Notes: a model not told the origin generated them from the sequence alone. DNA of 64,000 nucleotides from SZAS-103 sp036496805 (GCA_036496805.1 DASXKN010000029.1:124001-188000); one strand, 5' to 3'; shown: positions 21,797 through 33,149, counted from the stretch's first letter. Numbers and translations are program-made.

Positions 21797-21878
21797 GAGG
21801 GATTCGAACCCTCGATGCAGCTTTTGACCGCATACTCCCTTAGCAGGGGAGCCCCTTCGGCCTCTCGGGCATCTCTCC
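21786..21878 (-). tRNA. tRNA-Ser(GCT)
   Basis: The complement reads GGAGAGATGCCCGAGAGGCC at the 5' end and ends CTCTCTCCGCCA. It is a 93-base class II tRNA with long variable arm, anticodon GCT in CTGCTAA and encoded CCA. It is on the opposite strand to the other tRNAs of this cluster. Confidence 0.95.
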
Positions 21879-22085
21879 GGGGCGGTCGATGACTCGGAGC
21901 CATCGAACCGGACGCGAAGGATACCGACTAAGCACCTCCGGGTAAACCGCGGGCGCGCCGGAGGTACTGCAAGGCGTGTGTCGCCGACGCGGGTCGATGC
22001 GATTCCAGGGCGGATCCATCGCGGGAGCGCTGCGCTGGTGCGCGATTCTCTTCAGCGTCCGTCGATGTGCGCGACCGATCCGGCA

Positions 22086-22114
22086 TTGACGGACGATGCG
22101 ACCTTCATCATAAT
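22086..22114 (+). promoter_or_regulatory. Promoter of the tRNA cluster
   Basis: TTGACG (22086-22091) and CATAAT (22109-22114) with 17-bp spacing lie just before tRNA-Arg(ACG). The match is strong for this GC-rich genome. Confidence 0.8.
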
Positions 22115-22126
22115 TTCGCGTTCAGC

Positions 22127-22203
22127 GCGCCCGTAGCTCAGCTGGATAGAGCACCAGGCTACGAACTTGGTGGTCGGGAGTTCGAATCTCTCCGGGCGCG
22201 CCA
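22127..22203 (+). tRNA. tRNA-Arg(ACG)
   Basis: Acceptor GCGCCCG pairs with CGGGCGC, the anticodon loop is CTACGAA, the T-loop is TTCGAAT and CCA is encoded. Length is 77 bases. The A34 would be deaminated to inosine to read CGU, CGC and CGA. Confidence 0.96.
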
Positions 22204-22308
22204 CTTTTCCCAGGCAAGGGTGCTCCGGCACCCTTTGTCGTCTGGGGCCAGGTCATCGGCCATCAGGCACCCGCTGGCGATGCGCAATCGTCGTACGGCG
22301 GCCGAATG

Positions 22309-22385
22309 CGGGGTATAGCGCAGTCTGGTAGCGCGCCTGCTTTGGGAGCAGGATGTCGGGGGTTCGAATCCCTCTACCCCGACCA
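22309..22385 (+). tRNA. tRNA-Pro(TGG)
   Basis: CGGGGTA pairs with TACCCCG. The anticodon stem/loop CCTGC-TTTGGGA-GCAGG gives anticodon TGG, and CCA is encoded. Length is 77 bases. Confidence 0.96.
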
Positions 22386-22463
22386 CTCCGTCGCCGAGCG
22401 GCCTGCCGCGCGACGACATCGAGGGATGCGTGGGCTGCGTCGTCGCCGGTATCATCCGCGCAG

Positions 22464-22539
22464 GCGCCCGTAGCTCAACGGATAGAGCACCGACCTTCTA
22501 AGTCGGTGGTTGCAGGTTCGATTCCTGCCGGGCGCGCCA
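22464..22539 (+). tRNA. tRNA-Arg(TCT)
   Basis: The acceptor stem is again GCGCCCG/CGGGCGC. The anticodon stem/loop CCGAC-CTTCTAA-GTCGG gives TCT, and CCA is encoded. Length is 76 bases. It reads the rare AGA and AGG codons. Confidence 0.96.
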
Positions 22540-22564
22540 GCTTCGGCAGGTCTCAAGTTCTACG

Positions 22565-22641
<77 letters not shown>

Positions 22642-22655
22642 GTTACCGGATGCGG

Positions 22656-22661
22656 CATAAT
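22656..22661 (+). promoter_or_regulatory. Possible -10 box before tRNA-Lys
   Basis: CATAAT stands 34 bases before the tRNA-Lys gene. No clear -35 is visible, so the gene may also be read from the cluster promoter. Confidence 0.35.
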
Positions 22662-22695
22662 GTCGTGTCCGCTGCCGTAGCGGCAGGAAGACATT

Positions 22696-22771
22696 GGGCC
22701 GTTAGCTCAGTTGGTAGAGCAGTTGACTCTTAATCAATAGGTCGTAGGTTCGAATCCTACACGGCCCACCA
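22696..22771 (+). tRNA. tRNA-Lys(CTT)
   Basis: GGGCCGT pairs with ACGGCCC. The anticodon stem/loop GTTGA-CTCTTAA-TCAAT gives CTT, and CCA is encoded. Length is 76 bases. It reads AAG, the dominant Lys codon in this GC-rich genome. Confidence 0.95.
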
Positions 22772-22809
22772 ATTCTTCCTCCCGCATCCGGCAGCCGCAC
22801 GCGGCAATC

Positions 22810-22894
22810 GCGAAAGTGGCGAAACTGGTAGACGCGCTGGATTTAGGTTCCAGTGGGGTAACCCGTGAGAGTTCGAGTCTCTCCTTTCGCACCA
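22810..22894 (+). tRNA. tRNA-Leu(TAG)
   Basis: This is an 85-base class II tRNA: GCGAAAG pairs with CTTTCGC, the anticodon stem/loop is CTGGA-TTTAGGT-TCCAG, the variable arm is TGGGGTAACCCGT and CCA is encoded. It lies 75 bases before tig. Confidence 0.96.
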
Positions 22895-22969
22895 GGGCGA
22901 CTGTCCGCGTGAGATGTCCACGCCGCGGCAACGCGTGCATCGTGTCGATGCGCGTCCACAGGAGTCCAC

Positions 22970-24271
22970 ATGCAAGTTTCGGTTGAGAACATCAGCAACC
23001 TCGAGCGCCGCGTCACCGTCAGCATGCCGGTCGACCGCTTCAATGCGCTTGCCGGATCGCGCCTGGGCGAGATCGCCCGCACGGTGCGCATCAAGGGCTT
23101 CCGCCCCGGCAAGATCCCGGCGAAGATCATCGAGCAGCGCTACGGCGCGCAGGTCCGCAACGAAGTGTTCGGCGACCTGGTGCGCGAGAGCTTCGACGAG
23201 GCGGTGCGCAAGGAGAACCTGCGTCCGGCCAGCACCCCGCAGATCCAGCCGACCGACCCCAACGACGGCCAGCTCGGCTATGTGGCGACCTTCGAGGTCG
23301 TGCCCGACTTCGGCCAGATCGACGTCAGCAGCCTGCCGATCGTGCGCGCGACCTCCGAGGTGCTCGACGCCGACGTCGACCACATGATCGAGACCCTGCG
23401 TACCCAGCGCCGCACCTGGAATCCGGTCGAGCGCGCCGCGCAGGCCGGCGACCTGGTGATGGTCGAGACCGTCACCCACGTCGACGACATGCGCAGGCCC
23501 GCCGAAGGCGTCGAGCGCGCCGCCACGGTGCTCGGATCGGGCATGCTCGACAACGAGCTGGAGATGCGGCTGGTTGGCCAGACCGCCGGCATCGACCTGG
23601 CGGTCGAGGTGCACCATCCGGCCGAGTCGAACGATGCCGCCCTGGCCGGGAAGACCGCGAAGATCGACGTGCACGTCGTGCGCGTCTCCGAGCCGCACCT
23701 GCCTGCACTGGATGCCGACTTCATCCGCACCTTCGGCGTCCGCAGCGGCGGCATCGAGGAATTCCGCCTGGAAGTGCGCAGCAACCTCGAGCGCGAGCTC
23801 AAGGGTGCGCTGATGGCGCGGCTGCGCGGCGAAGTGCTCGACAAGCTGCTCGCCCGGTTCGCCGAGGTCGAATTGCCGGCGCGCCTGATCGAGAGCGAGG
23901 CGCGCGCGCAGGCGCGTGCGGCCGAGCAGCAGGCCCTCGAAAGCGGCCAGCCGAACCCGCACGTCCCGTTCGAAGGTTACGTGCCGGCTTCGCGCGTGCG
24001 CGTGGCGACCGTGCTGCTGGTGAACGAGGTGGCGCGCCAGAACAACCTCAAGCTCGACCAGCAGCGCGTCAACGAGATGATGCGCCTGATCGCCTCGACC
24101 TACGAGGAACCCAAGCAGGTGCTGGACCTGTACCGCAACAACCCGCGGATGATGCAGGACCTGCAGTCGCGGGTGATGGAGGAACAGGTGATCGACTGGA
24201 TCGCCGACCAGGCGCACGCGACCGAGCACCACCTGGGCTTCGCCGACGCGATGCAGCAGCGCCGGGGCTGA
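22970..24271 (+). CDS. tig: Trigger factor
   Basis: Trigger factor is the ribosome-docked chaperone and prolyl isomerase. The 433-aa protein has the N-terminal ribosome-binding domain with the signature GFRPGKIPAKIIEQRYG (~44-60) and a central FKBP-like domain (~150-245) with QAGDLVMVETVTHVDD and PALDADFIRTFGV. A long helical C-terminal chaperone region follows. AGGAG lies 7 bases before the ATG. It leads the tig-clpP-clpX-lon cluster in the classic order. Confidence 0.98.
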   Translation: MQVSVENISNLERRVTVSMPVDRFNALAGSRLGEIARTVRIKGFRPGKIPAKIIEQRYGAQVRNEVFGDLVRESFDEAVRKENLRPASTPQIQPTDPNDGQLGYVATFEVVPDFGQIDVSSLPIVRATSEVLDADVDHMIETLRTQRRTWNPVERAAQAGDLVMVETVTHVDDMRRPAEGVERAATVLGSGMLDNELEMRLVGQTAGIDLAVEVHHPAESNDAALAGKTAKIDVHVVRVSEPHLPALDADFIRTFGVRSGGIEEFRLEVRSNLERELKGALMARLRGEVLDKLLARFAEVELPARLIESEARAQARAAEQQALESGQPNPHVPFEGYVPASRVRVATVLLVNEVARQNNLKLDQQRVNEMMRLIASTYEEPKQVLDLYRNNPRMMQDLQSRVMEEQVIDWIADQAHATEHHLGFADAMQQRRG

Positions 24272-24292
24272 GATCCCCGTTTCCTGCCGCAC

Positions 24293-24313
24293 TTCCCGCC
24301 GCATTGGCGGGGA
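24293..24313 (+). terminator. Hairpin after tig
   Basis: CCCGCC (24295-24300) and GGCGGG (24306-24311) around loop GCATT, extended by T-A pairing at the ends. There is no T-run; the clpP heat-shock -35 begins 2 bases later. Confidence 0.5.
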
Positions 24314-24314
24314 G

Positions 24315-24341
24315 TTGAAAACGGGGCGCCCGGGCCCATCT
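24315..24341 (+). promoter_or_regulatory. Sigma-32 (heat-shock) type promoter of clpP
   Basis: TTGAAA (24315-24320) and CCCATCT (24335-24341) are separated by 14 bases. They match the RpoH consensus CTTGAAA-N11-15-CCCCATNT. The transcript would start near 24349 and carry a ~110-base structured leader. Confidence 0.7.
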
Positions 24342-24349
24342 TTCCCGAG

Positions 24350-24406
24350 CCGGTTCCGGTATAACGGAACCGGCGATTTCGATCGAATCCCGGTTCTGTC
24401 GAACCG
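24350..24406 (+). other. Two hairpins in the clpP 5' leader
   Basis: CCGGTTCC (24350-24357) pairs with GGAACCGG (24366-24373), and CGGTTC (24391-24396) pairs with GAACCG (24401-24406). The GGTTC/GAACC elements can also pair with each other and with another GAACCG around 24415, so alternative folds exist. The first hairpin encloses a TATAAC that might instead be a sigma-70 -10. Confidence 0.5.
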
Positions 24407-24461
24407 ATTCCATCGAACCGACCCGATCGATTCCGATCTGTGGGCCCAACCGGAGACGCAC

Positions 24462-25085
24462 GTGATCCCCACCAAGAACCTGAACCTCGTGCCGATGGTG
24501 GTCGAGCAGACCAGCCGCGGCGAGCGCGCGTACGACATCTATTCGCGCCTGCTCAAGGAACGCGTGATCTTCTGCGTCGGCCCGATCGACGACTACATGG
24601 CGAACGTGATCGTCGCGCAGATGCTCTTCCTCGAAGCCGACAACCCCGAGAAGGACATCAGCCTGTACATCAACTCGCCGGGCGGCATCGTCACCGCGGG
24701 CATGGCGATCTACGACACCATGCAGTTCATCAAGCCGGACATCAGCACGATCTGCGTCGGCCAGGCGGCCAGCATGGGTTCGCTGCTGCTGGCGGCCGGC
24801 ACCCACGGCAAGCGTTACGCGCTGCCGAATTCGCGGGTGATGATCCACCAGCCGCTGGGCGGCTTCCAGGGCCAGGCGACCGACATCGAGATCCATGCAC
24901 GCGAAATCCTGTCGCTCAAGGTCAAGCTCAACGAGATCCTCGCCAGCCACACCGGCCAGGCGGTCGAGACCATCGCCCGCGACACCGAGCGCGACAACTT
25001 CAAGAGCGCCGAGGAGGCCAGGGTTTACGGCCTCATCGACCAGGTGATCGCCCGTCGTTCCGACGAGACGGTCCAGGCGTCCTGA
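24462..25085 (+). CDS. clpP: ATP-dependent Clp protease proteolytic subunit ClpP
   Basis: ClpP forms the tetradecameric serine protease chamber used by ClpX and ClpA. The 207-aa protein has the catalytic triad Ser104 (GQAASMGS), His129 (VMIHQPLGG) and Asp178 (DTERDNF). The start is GTG 24462 (family-like IPTKNLNLVPMVVEQTSRGE) with GGAG 8 bases upstream. The in-frame ATG 24315 lies on the heat-shock promoter and is excluded. clpX follows after 102 bases. Confidence 0.98.
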   Translation: MIPTKNLNLVPMVVEQTSRGERAYDIYSRLLKERVIFCVGPIDDYMANVIVAQMLFLEADNPEKDISLYINSPGGIVTAGMAIYDTMQFIKPDISTICVGQAASMGSLLLAAGTHGKRYALPNSRVMIHQPLGGFQGQATDIEIHAREILSLKVKLNEILASHTGQAVETIARDTERDNFKSAEEARVYGLIDQVIARRSDETVQAS

Positions 25086-25187
25086 TCCCCTGTCGCGAAC
25101 CCGGCCACACATCACGATTCCCGCGCCGGTCCCCGGCGTGGGCTGTGCTATTCTGAAACCGAACCTCCGTTCCGGAGACCGAGATAC

Positions 25188-26472
<1,285 letters not shown>

Positions 26473-26474
<2 letters not shown>

Positions 26475-26499
26475 CAGCCGCCGGGTCGCCCCGGCTGTC
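26473..26499 (+). terminator. Hairpin at the clpX stop
   Basis: GACAGCCG (26473-26480) pairs with CGGCTGTC (26492-26499) in an 8-bp stem starting inside the stop codon. There is no strong T-tract. Confidence 0.5.
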
Positions 26500-26533
26500 C
26501 TCCAGGTCGCAGGTTTTCATCGACTCCGAATCC

Positions 26534-26556
26534 GTCGACTCCCACCGGGAGTCGAC
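26534..26556. repeat. Perfect 10-bp hairpin upstream of lon
   Basis: GTCGACTCCC, loop ACC, GGGAGTCGAC. It lies between the clpX hairpin and the lon heat-shock promoter. It may add to termination or act as a regulator site. Confidence 0.6.
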
Positions 26557-26571
26557 TTCGCGCGCGCGTGG

Positions 26572-26600
26572 CTTGCAAGCGCGCGCGGCAAACCCCATAA
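26572..26600 (+). promoter_or_regulatory. Sigma-32 (heat-shock) type promoter of lon
   Basis: CTTGCAA (26572-26578), 14-base spacer and CCCCATAA (26593-26600), one mismatch in the -35 and a perfect CCCCAT. The start would be near 26608, about 27 bases before the lon ATG. Confidence 0.72.
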
Positions 26601-26634
26601 ACCGATCAGGACGCTCGTTGCGTCACAGGAGTCC

Positions 26635-29076
<2,442 letters not shown>

Positions 29077-29155
29077 CGACGAGTGCGTTTTCGCCGCGCC
29101 TTGACGGTCGTTCCGGAAAGGCGCTGAAAACCGCGCCATTCCTAGCGTTTGCGTG

Positions 29156-29184
29156 TTGCGCGCCACCATGGGCGCTGGTATAAA
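29156..29184 (+). promoter_or_regulatory. hupB promoter
   Basis: TTGCGC (29156-29161) and TATAAA (29179-29184) are separated by 17 bp. The leader to the HU start is about 120 bases. Confidence 0.6.
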
Positions 29185-29309
29185 TCGCTACGACCGCATC
29201 GCCTGCCCGAAGGCGCGCGCTGCGGCTCAGGTCGATCGGACGTGCGGGGGGAGCTCGGCACGCCTGGATTGAAACGAATCGCTGGCCCCAATTGCCCAGG
29301 AGTTACTCA

Positions 29310-29582
29310 ATGAACAAGGCTGATTTCATCGCTGCGGTTGCCGACAACGCCGAACTGTCCAAGGCCGATGCCGGCCGCGCCGTCGATGCGATGGTGGAAA
29401 CCATCACCAAGGCACTGAAGAAGGGCGACGGCGTCACCCTCGTCGGTTTCGGCACCTTCTCGATCCGCAAGCGCGCAGCCCGCACCGGCCGCAACCCGCG
29501 CACCGGCCAGACGATCAAGATCAAGGCTTCCAAGAATCCGGCGTTCAAGGCTGGCAAGGCCCTGAAGGATGCCGTAAACTAA
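29310..29582 (+). CDS. hupB: DNA-binding protein HU
   Basis: HU is the abundant nucleoid protein that bends DNA. The 90-aa product is MNKADFIAAVADNAELSKAD at the start, then GFGTFSIRKRAARTGRNPRT (beta-arm with the DNA-intercalating Pro) and ASKNPAFKAGKALKDAVN. ATG 29310 follows AGGAG; an in-frame ATG/TTG at 29292 would add six residues not seen in the family. Position after lon is standard. Confidence 0.98.
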   Translation: MNKADFIAAVADNAELSKADAGRAVDAMVETITKALKKGDGVTLVGFGTFSIRKRAARTGRNPRTGQTIKIKASKNPAFKAGKALKDAVN

Positions 29583-29607
29583 GCACAAGCGGTTCCCACC
29601 GCGAGGA

Positions 29608-29634
29608 GCCAGGCCGTCGCCGGCCTGGTTTCTC
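29608..29634 (+). terminator. Rho-independent terminator of hupB
   Basis: CCAGGCCG (29609-29616), loop TCGC and CGGCCTGG (29621-29628), followed by TTTCTC. Confidence 0.85.
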
Positions 29635-29662
29635 GAAGACGCCCAGCTACTCGCAAACGCGA

Positions 29663-29737
29663 GGGTGCTTAGCTCAGCGGTAGAGCGTCGCCCTTACAAG
29701 GCGAGGGTCGGGGGTTCGAAACCCTCAGCACCCACCA
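29663..29737 (+). tRNA. tRNA-Val(TAC)
   Basis: GGGTGCT pairs with AGCACCC. The anticodon loop is CTTACAA and CCA is encoded. Length is 75 bases. Confidence 0.96.
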
Positions 29738-29846
29738 GCGACAGCTCGATGCGGATCCGTCCGCGACAGCCCCCGCACCCAGGGAAGGACTTCCGAAAGG
29801 AAGCTCCGGATTCTGGCAGTCGCTTGCAGGGAAGGTTTGCAAACGC

Positions 29847-29923
29847 GGAGTGGTAGTTCAGTTGGTTAGAATGCTGGCCTGTCACGCCGGAGGTCGCGGG
29901 TTCGAGTCCCGTCCACTCCGCCA
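29847..29923 (+). tRNA. tRNA-Asp(GTC)
   Basis: GGAGTGG pairs with CCACTCC. The anticodon loop is CTGTCAC, the T-loop is TTCGAGT and CCA is encoded. Length is 77 bases. A hairpin terminator follows 10 bases later. Confidence 0.96.
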
Positions 29924-29932
29924 TTTCATCCC

Positions 29933-30070
29933 AAGGGCGCCTCGCGGCGCCCTTGTTTTATCAAGGTACGCAGCGCCTCGCGGCGCCCCAGTTTCATCAA
30001 GGTATGCAGCGCCTCGCGGCGCCCTGTTTCATCGAAGCGTTTGGCGCCTCGCGGCGCTCTTGGTTTCATC
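29933..30070 (+). repeat. Four tandem ~36-bp hairpin units after tRNA-Asp
   Basis: The core GCGCCTCGCGGCGC begins at 29937, 29973, 30009 and 30044 (periods 36, 36 and 35). Each core folds as GGCGCC-TCGC-GGCGCC or close to it and is followed by TTT(C/T)ATC. The first unit (AAGGGCGCC-TCGC-GGCGCCCTT then GTTTT) is a good terminator for tRNA-Asp. The array looks like tandem duplication of that terminator. Confidence 0.88.
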
Positions 30071-30152
30071 GGGGCGGGAAGCGCCCATCGGTCGCCGCTC
30101 CCTGCCTGATTGCGATGCGCCTTCCAGGGCGCGCTGACAGAGGCTGTACGAC

Positions 30153-32123
30153 ATGCTGCAGAAAATCCGCGAAGCGAGTTCGGGCTGGCTGGCCGGCATC
30201 ATCCTCGGCCCGCTCATCGTGGCGTTCGGCCTGTGGGGCATCAGCGGTTATTTCCAGGGGCACAACGACACCTACGCGGCGCGAATCACCCTCAAGCAGG
30301 GCTGGTTCGGCACCGATATCGGCGTGAAGTACAAGGACATCTCGGTCGACGATTTCCGCCACCGCCTCGAGAGCGAACGCCAGGCGCAGCGCGAGCAGCT
30401 CAAGGACCACTTCGACCAGGCCGCGTTCGACACGATCGAGAACAAGCGCAAGGTGCTCGATCGCATGGTGATGCGCGAGCTGCTGCTTGCCGCCGCCAGC
30501 CGCGATGGCCTCACCGTGTCCGGGCAGCAACTGTTCGACGCCATCAATGCCGAACCGGCATTCCAGATGGACGGCAAGTTCAACGGTGAGCGCTACCGGG
30601 AAGTCCTGTCGATGCTCAACCCGCCCAAGTCGATCGGGCAGTTCGAGGGCGAGAAGCGCCAGGACCTGCTCGTGCAGGCGCTGCCGCAGGAGATCACCCA
30701 GTCGGGCCTGGCTTCGGCGAAGGACATCGACGACGCGATCCGTCTCGGTGGCCAGAAGCGCGACCTGCGTTACCTCGAGCTGCCCGCTCCCGTCGAGGTT
30801 GCGGCCCCGGCCGATGCCGACGTGGCGGCCTGGTACAAGGCGCATGCCGCCGACTACCGCACCCAGGAGCAGGTGTCGCTGGAATACCTCGAACTCGACG
30901 CCGCGAAGATGGCGGTGCCGACCACCGTCGACGACGAGGAACTGCACAAGCTCTACGACGAGCAGAAGAACCGCTTCCTCGAACCCGAGCAGCGGCTGGC
31001 CTCGCACATCCTGATCAACGTGCCGGCCAATGCCGGTCCCGACGTGGAAAAGGCCGCGCAGGCGAAGGCCGCCGCGCTGGCGACGAAGGCGCGCGCCGCC
31101 GGCGCCGATTTCGGCGCGCTCGCCAAGGCCAATTCCGAGGACGAAGGCTCGAAGAACCTCGGCGGCGACCTCGGCTGGCTGACCATGAGCTCGATCGACC
31201 AGAAGGCCTTCGCCACCGCGCTGTTCGCGCTCAAGCCCGGCCAGGTCAGCGATCCGGTGCGCACCGCCGAGGGCTGGCACGTGATCGTGCTGCGCGACGT
31301 GAAGCAGGGCAAGCAGATCCCGTTCGAGACCGTGCGCGCGCAATTGCAGGCCGATGCGCTCAAGGACGAACGCGAGAAGCAGTTCAGCGACGCCTCCGGC
31401 AAGCTCGTCGACCTGACGCTGAAGGATTCCACCACGCTGGCGACGGCCGCCAAGGAACTCGGCCTGACCATCCAGAAAACGCCGCTGTTCGCGCGTGGCG
31501 GCGGCGCCGGCATCGCCGCCAACCCGAAAGTCGTCAAGGCCGCGTTCTCCACATCGGTGCTCGACAACGGCGACAACAGCGACGAGATCGACCTCGACGA
31601 GAAGAACCACGAGCACGTCGTGGTGATCCGGGTCGCCGAACACCTGCCGGAAAAGATGCAGTCGCTCGCGCAGGTGCACGACCGCGTCGTGGCCGACCTG
31701 CAGGCCGACAAGCGGGTCAAGATCGCCAGGTCGGTGGCCGACGCCATGCTCGCGCGTGCGCAGAAAGGCGAGACGCTGGATGCGCTGGCGACCTCGATCA
31801 ACGCCACCGTGCAGACGCTGCCGGCCGCCACCCGCAACGTCACCGCGCCGTCGGTCGAATTGATCGCCGCCGCGTTCAGGCTGCCGCGTCCACAGGCCGG
31901 CAAGCCGCCGCAGGTGGCTTCCGCGATGATCGCCCCCGATCGCTATGCGCTGGTCGAGACGACCAGCGTCGTCGACGGCGACCCCTCCGCCATGGATGCG
32001 GCCACCCGCAACGGCTACCGCAAGCAGTTCGCCGAACAGGCGCGTGGTGGCCTCGAGCTGCGCGAGTACATCGACGCCCTGCGCAAGCAGTTTCCGGTGA
32101 AGGTGGCGGAGGATCGGTTGTAG
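30153..32123 (+). CDS. ppiD: Periplasmic folding factor PpiD (SurA-like N domain, parvulin domain)
   Basis: PpiD is a membrane-anchored chaperone at the periplasmic exit of the Sec translocon. The 656-aa protein has a single N-terminal membrane segment (WLAGIILGPLIVAFGLWGI, ~12-30) and a SurA_N-3-like region (DQAAFDTIENKRKVLDRMVM). The parvulin domain (~266-375) contains QRLASHILINV, GGDLGWLTMSSIDQKAFATA and PVRTAEGWHVIVL. Such PpiD parvulin domains are usually inactive. It follows lon and hup as in E. coli. Confidence 0.95.
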   Translation: MLQKIREASSGWLAGIILGPLIVAFGLWGISGYFQGHNDTYAARITLKQGWFGTDIGVKYKDISVDDFRHRLESERQAQREQLKDHFDQAAFDTIENKRKVLDRMVMRELLLAAASRDGLTVSGQQLFDAINAEPAFQMDGKFNGERYREVLSMLNPPKSIGQFEGEKRQDLLVQALPQEITQSGLASAKDIDDAIRLGGQKRDLRYLELPAPVEVAAPADADVAAWYKAHAADYRTQEQVSLEYLELDAAKMAVPTTVDDEELHKLYDEQKNRFLEPEQRLASHILINVPANAGPDVEKAAQAKAAALATKARAAGADFGALAKANSEDEGSKNLGGDLGWLTMSSIDQKAFATALFALKPGQVSDPVRTAEGWHVIVLRDVKQGKQIPFETVRAQLQADALKDEREKQFSDASGKLVDLTLKDSTTLATAAKELGLTIQKTPLFARGGGAGIAANPKVVKAAFSTSVLDNGDNSDEIDLDEKNHEHVVVIRVAEHLPEKMQSLAQVHDRVVADLQADKRVKIARSVADAMLARAQKGETLDALATSINATVQTLPAATRNVTAPSVELIAAAFRLPRPQAGKPPQVASAMIAPDRYALVETTSVVDGDPSAMDAATRNGYRKQFAEQARGGLELREYIDALRKQFPVKVAEDRL

Positions 32124-32263
32124 TTTCAGTTCAGGAGTTTGCCTGCCCGCGGGCGTTCGCCGATGCGCAAAGCATGGCGCCGTGCAGGCGTGCCGTATCG
32201 ACTAGGTTCGGTCTCCATGCCTCACCAAGTCGATCCTGCCCTTCGCATCCTGCTACGGGCAAT

Positions 32264-32310
32264 GGAATGAGCATGCGATGACGTTAAGTCATCGCATGAG
32301 CGCTCATTCC
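32264..32310. terminator. Inverted repeat overlapping the fabI stop, possible bidirectional terminator
   Basis: ATGCGATGAC (32273-32282) pairs with GTCATCGCAT (32288-32297) around GTTAA. An outer GGAATGAGC (32264-32272) pairs with GCTCATTCC (32302-32310) across a 4-base bulge. It lies between convergent ppiD and fabI and includes the fabI stop codon. Confidence 0.6.
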
Positions 32311-33089
32311 ATTCCGCTCATGCCCATCACGTTGTAGCCGGCGTCCACGAACGTCACCTCGCCGGTGATGCCGGCGGCCAGGTCCGAGCACAGGAAGGCG
32401 GCGGTGTTGCCGACGTCCTCGGTGGTCACGTTGCGCCGCAGCGGCGCGTTGTGGGCGACGTGGTCGAGCATCTTGCGGATGTTGCCCACGCCCGCTGCCG
32501 CCAGCGTCTTGATCGGCCCGGCCGAGATCGCGTTCACGCGCGTGCCTTCCGGGCCGAGGTTGTAGGCGAGATAGCGCACGCTTGATTCGAGGCTGGCCTT
32601 GGCCAGGCCCATCACGTTGTAGTTCGCCAGCGCGCGGTCGGCGCCGAGGTAGGTCAGCGTCAGCAGGGCACCGTTGCGGCCCTTCATCAGCGGGCGCGCG
32701 GCCTTGGCCAGCGCGGGAAAACTGTAGGCCGAGATGTCGTGGGCGATGCGGTAGTTGTCGCGGGTCAGGCCATCGAGGAATTCGCCGGTGAGCGCCTCGC
32801 CCGGCGCAAAGCCGATCGAGTGCACGAGGATGTCGAGTCCGTCCCAGCGCTGGCCGAGGTCGACGAACAACTGCTCGATCTGCTCGTCGTTGCCGACGTC
32901 GCAGGGCAGCACGATGTCCGAACCGAATGCGGCCGCCGCTTCCTCGACGCGCGACTTCAGCTTGTCGCTGACGTAGGTGAACGCGAGCTCCGCGCCTTCG
33001 CGGTGCATCGCCTGCGCGATGCCCCAGGCGATCGAGCGCTGGTTGAGCACGCCGGTGATGAGTGCGCGCTTGCCTTGCAGGAAACCCAT
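32304..33089 (-). CDS. fabI: Enoyl-[acyl-carrier-protein] reductase FabI
   Basis: FabI performs the NADH-dependent last step of each fatty-acid elongation cycle. The 261-aa protein has ITGVLNQRSIAWGIA (nucleotide binding), HSIGFAPGEALTGEF, and the active residues Tyr147 (TLTYLGAD), Tyr157 and Lys164 (NYNVMGLAKASLE). This is the triclosan-target type. It ends in VMGMSGME. The start ATG at 33089 fits the family; the frame upstream is open but non-coding in character. Confidence 0.97.
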   Translation of the reverse strand: MGFLQGKRALITGVLNQRSIAWGIAQAMHREGAELAFTYVSDKLKSRVEEAAAAFGSDIVLPCDVGNDEQIEQLFVDLGQRWDGLDILVHSIGFAPGEALTGEFLDGLTRDNYRIAHDISAYSFPALAKAARPLMKGRNGALLTLTYLGADRALANYNVMGLAKASLESSVRYLAYNLGPEGTRVNAISAGPIKTLAAAGVGNIRKMLDHVAHNAPLRRNVTTEDVGNTAAFLCSDLAAGITGEVTFVDAGYNVMGMSGME

Positions 33090-33149
33090 GCTGCCTCCGT
33101 ACGGACGATCCGCTGTCGCGGCGAGGGGCGTAGTTTGACCGCTGCGGCC

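Noticed and set aside
21544..21843. Short frames ending in GIRTLDAAF- or GFEPPT-like peptides at tRNA genes (also 22159-22455, 22757-22940, 29694-29924)
   Set aside because: These peptides are the well-known false translations of tRNA genes and their complements.
21735..21878. Prophage or island attachment site at tRNA-Ser
   Set aside because: The copy is inverted and only ~45 bases away. No integrase or mobile genes are present in the window.
24315..24461. N-terminal extension of ClpP from the ATG at 24315
   Set aside because: It would start on the heat-shock promoter, has no ribosome-binding site, and the 49 extra residues do not belong to the family.
29933..30070. CRISPR array
   Set aside because: The repeated part is itself a GC hairpin, the intervening sequences are near-identical rather than unique, and no cas genes are near.
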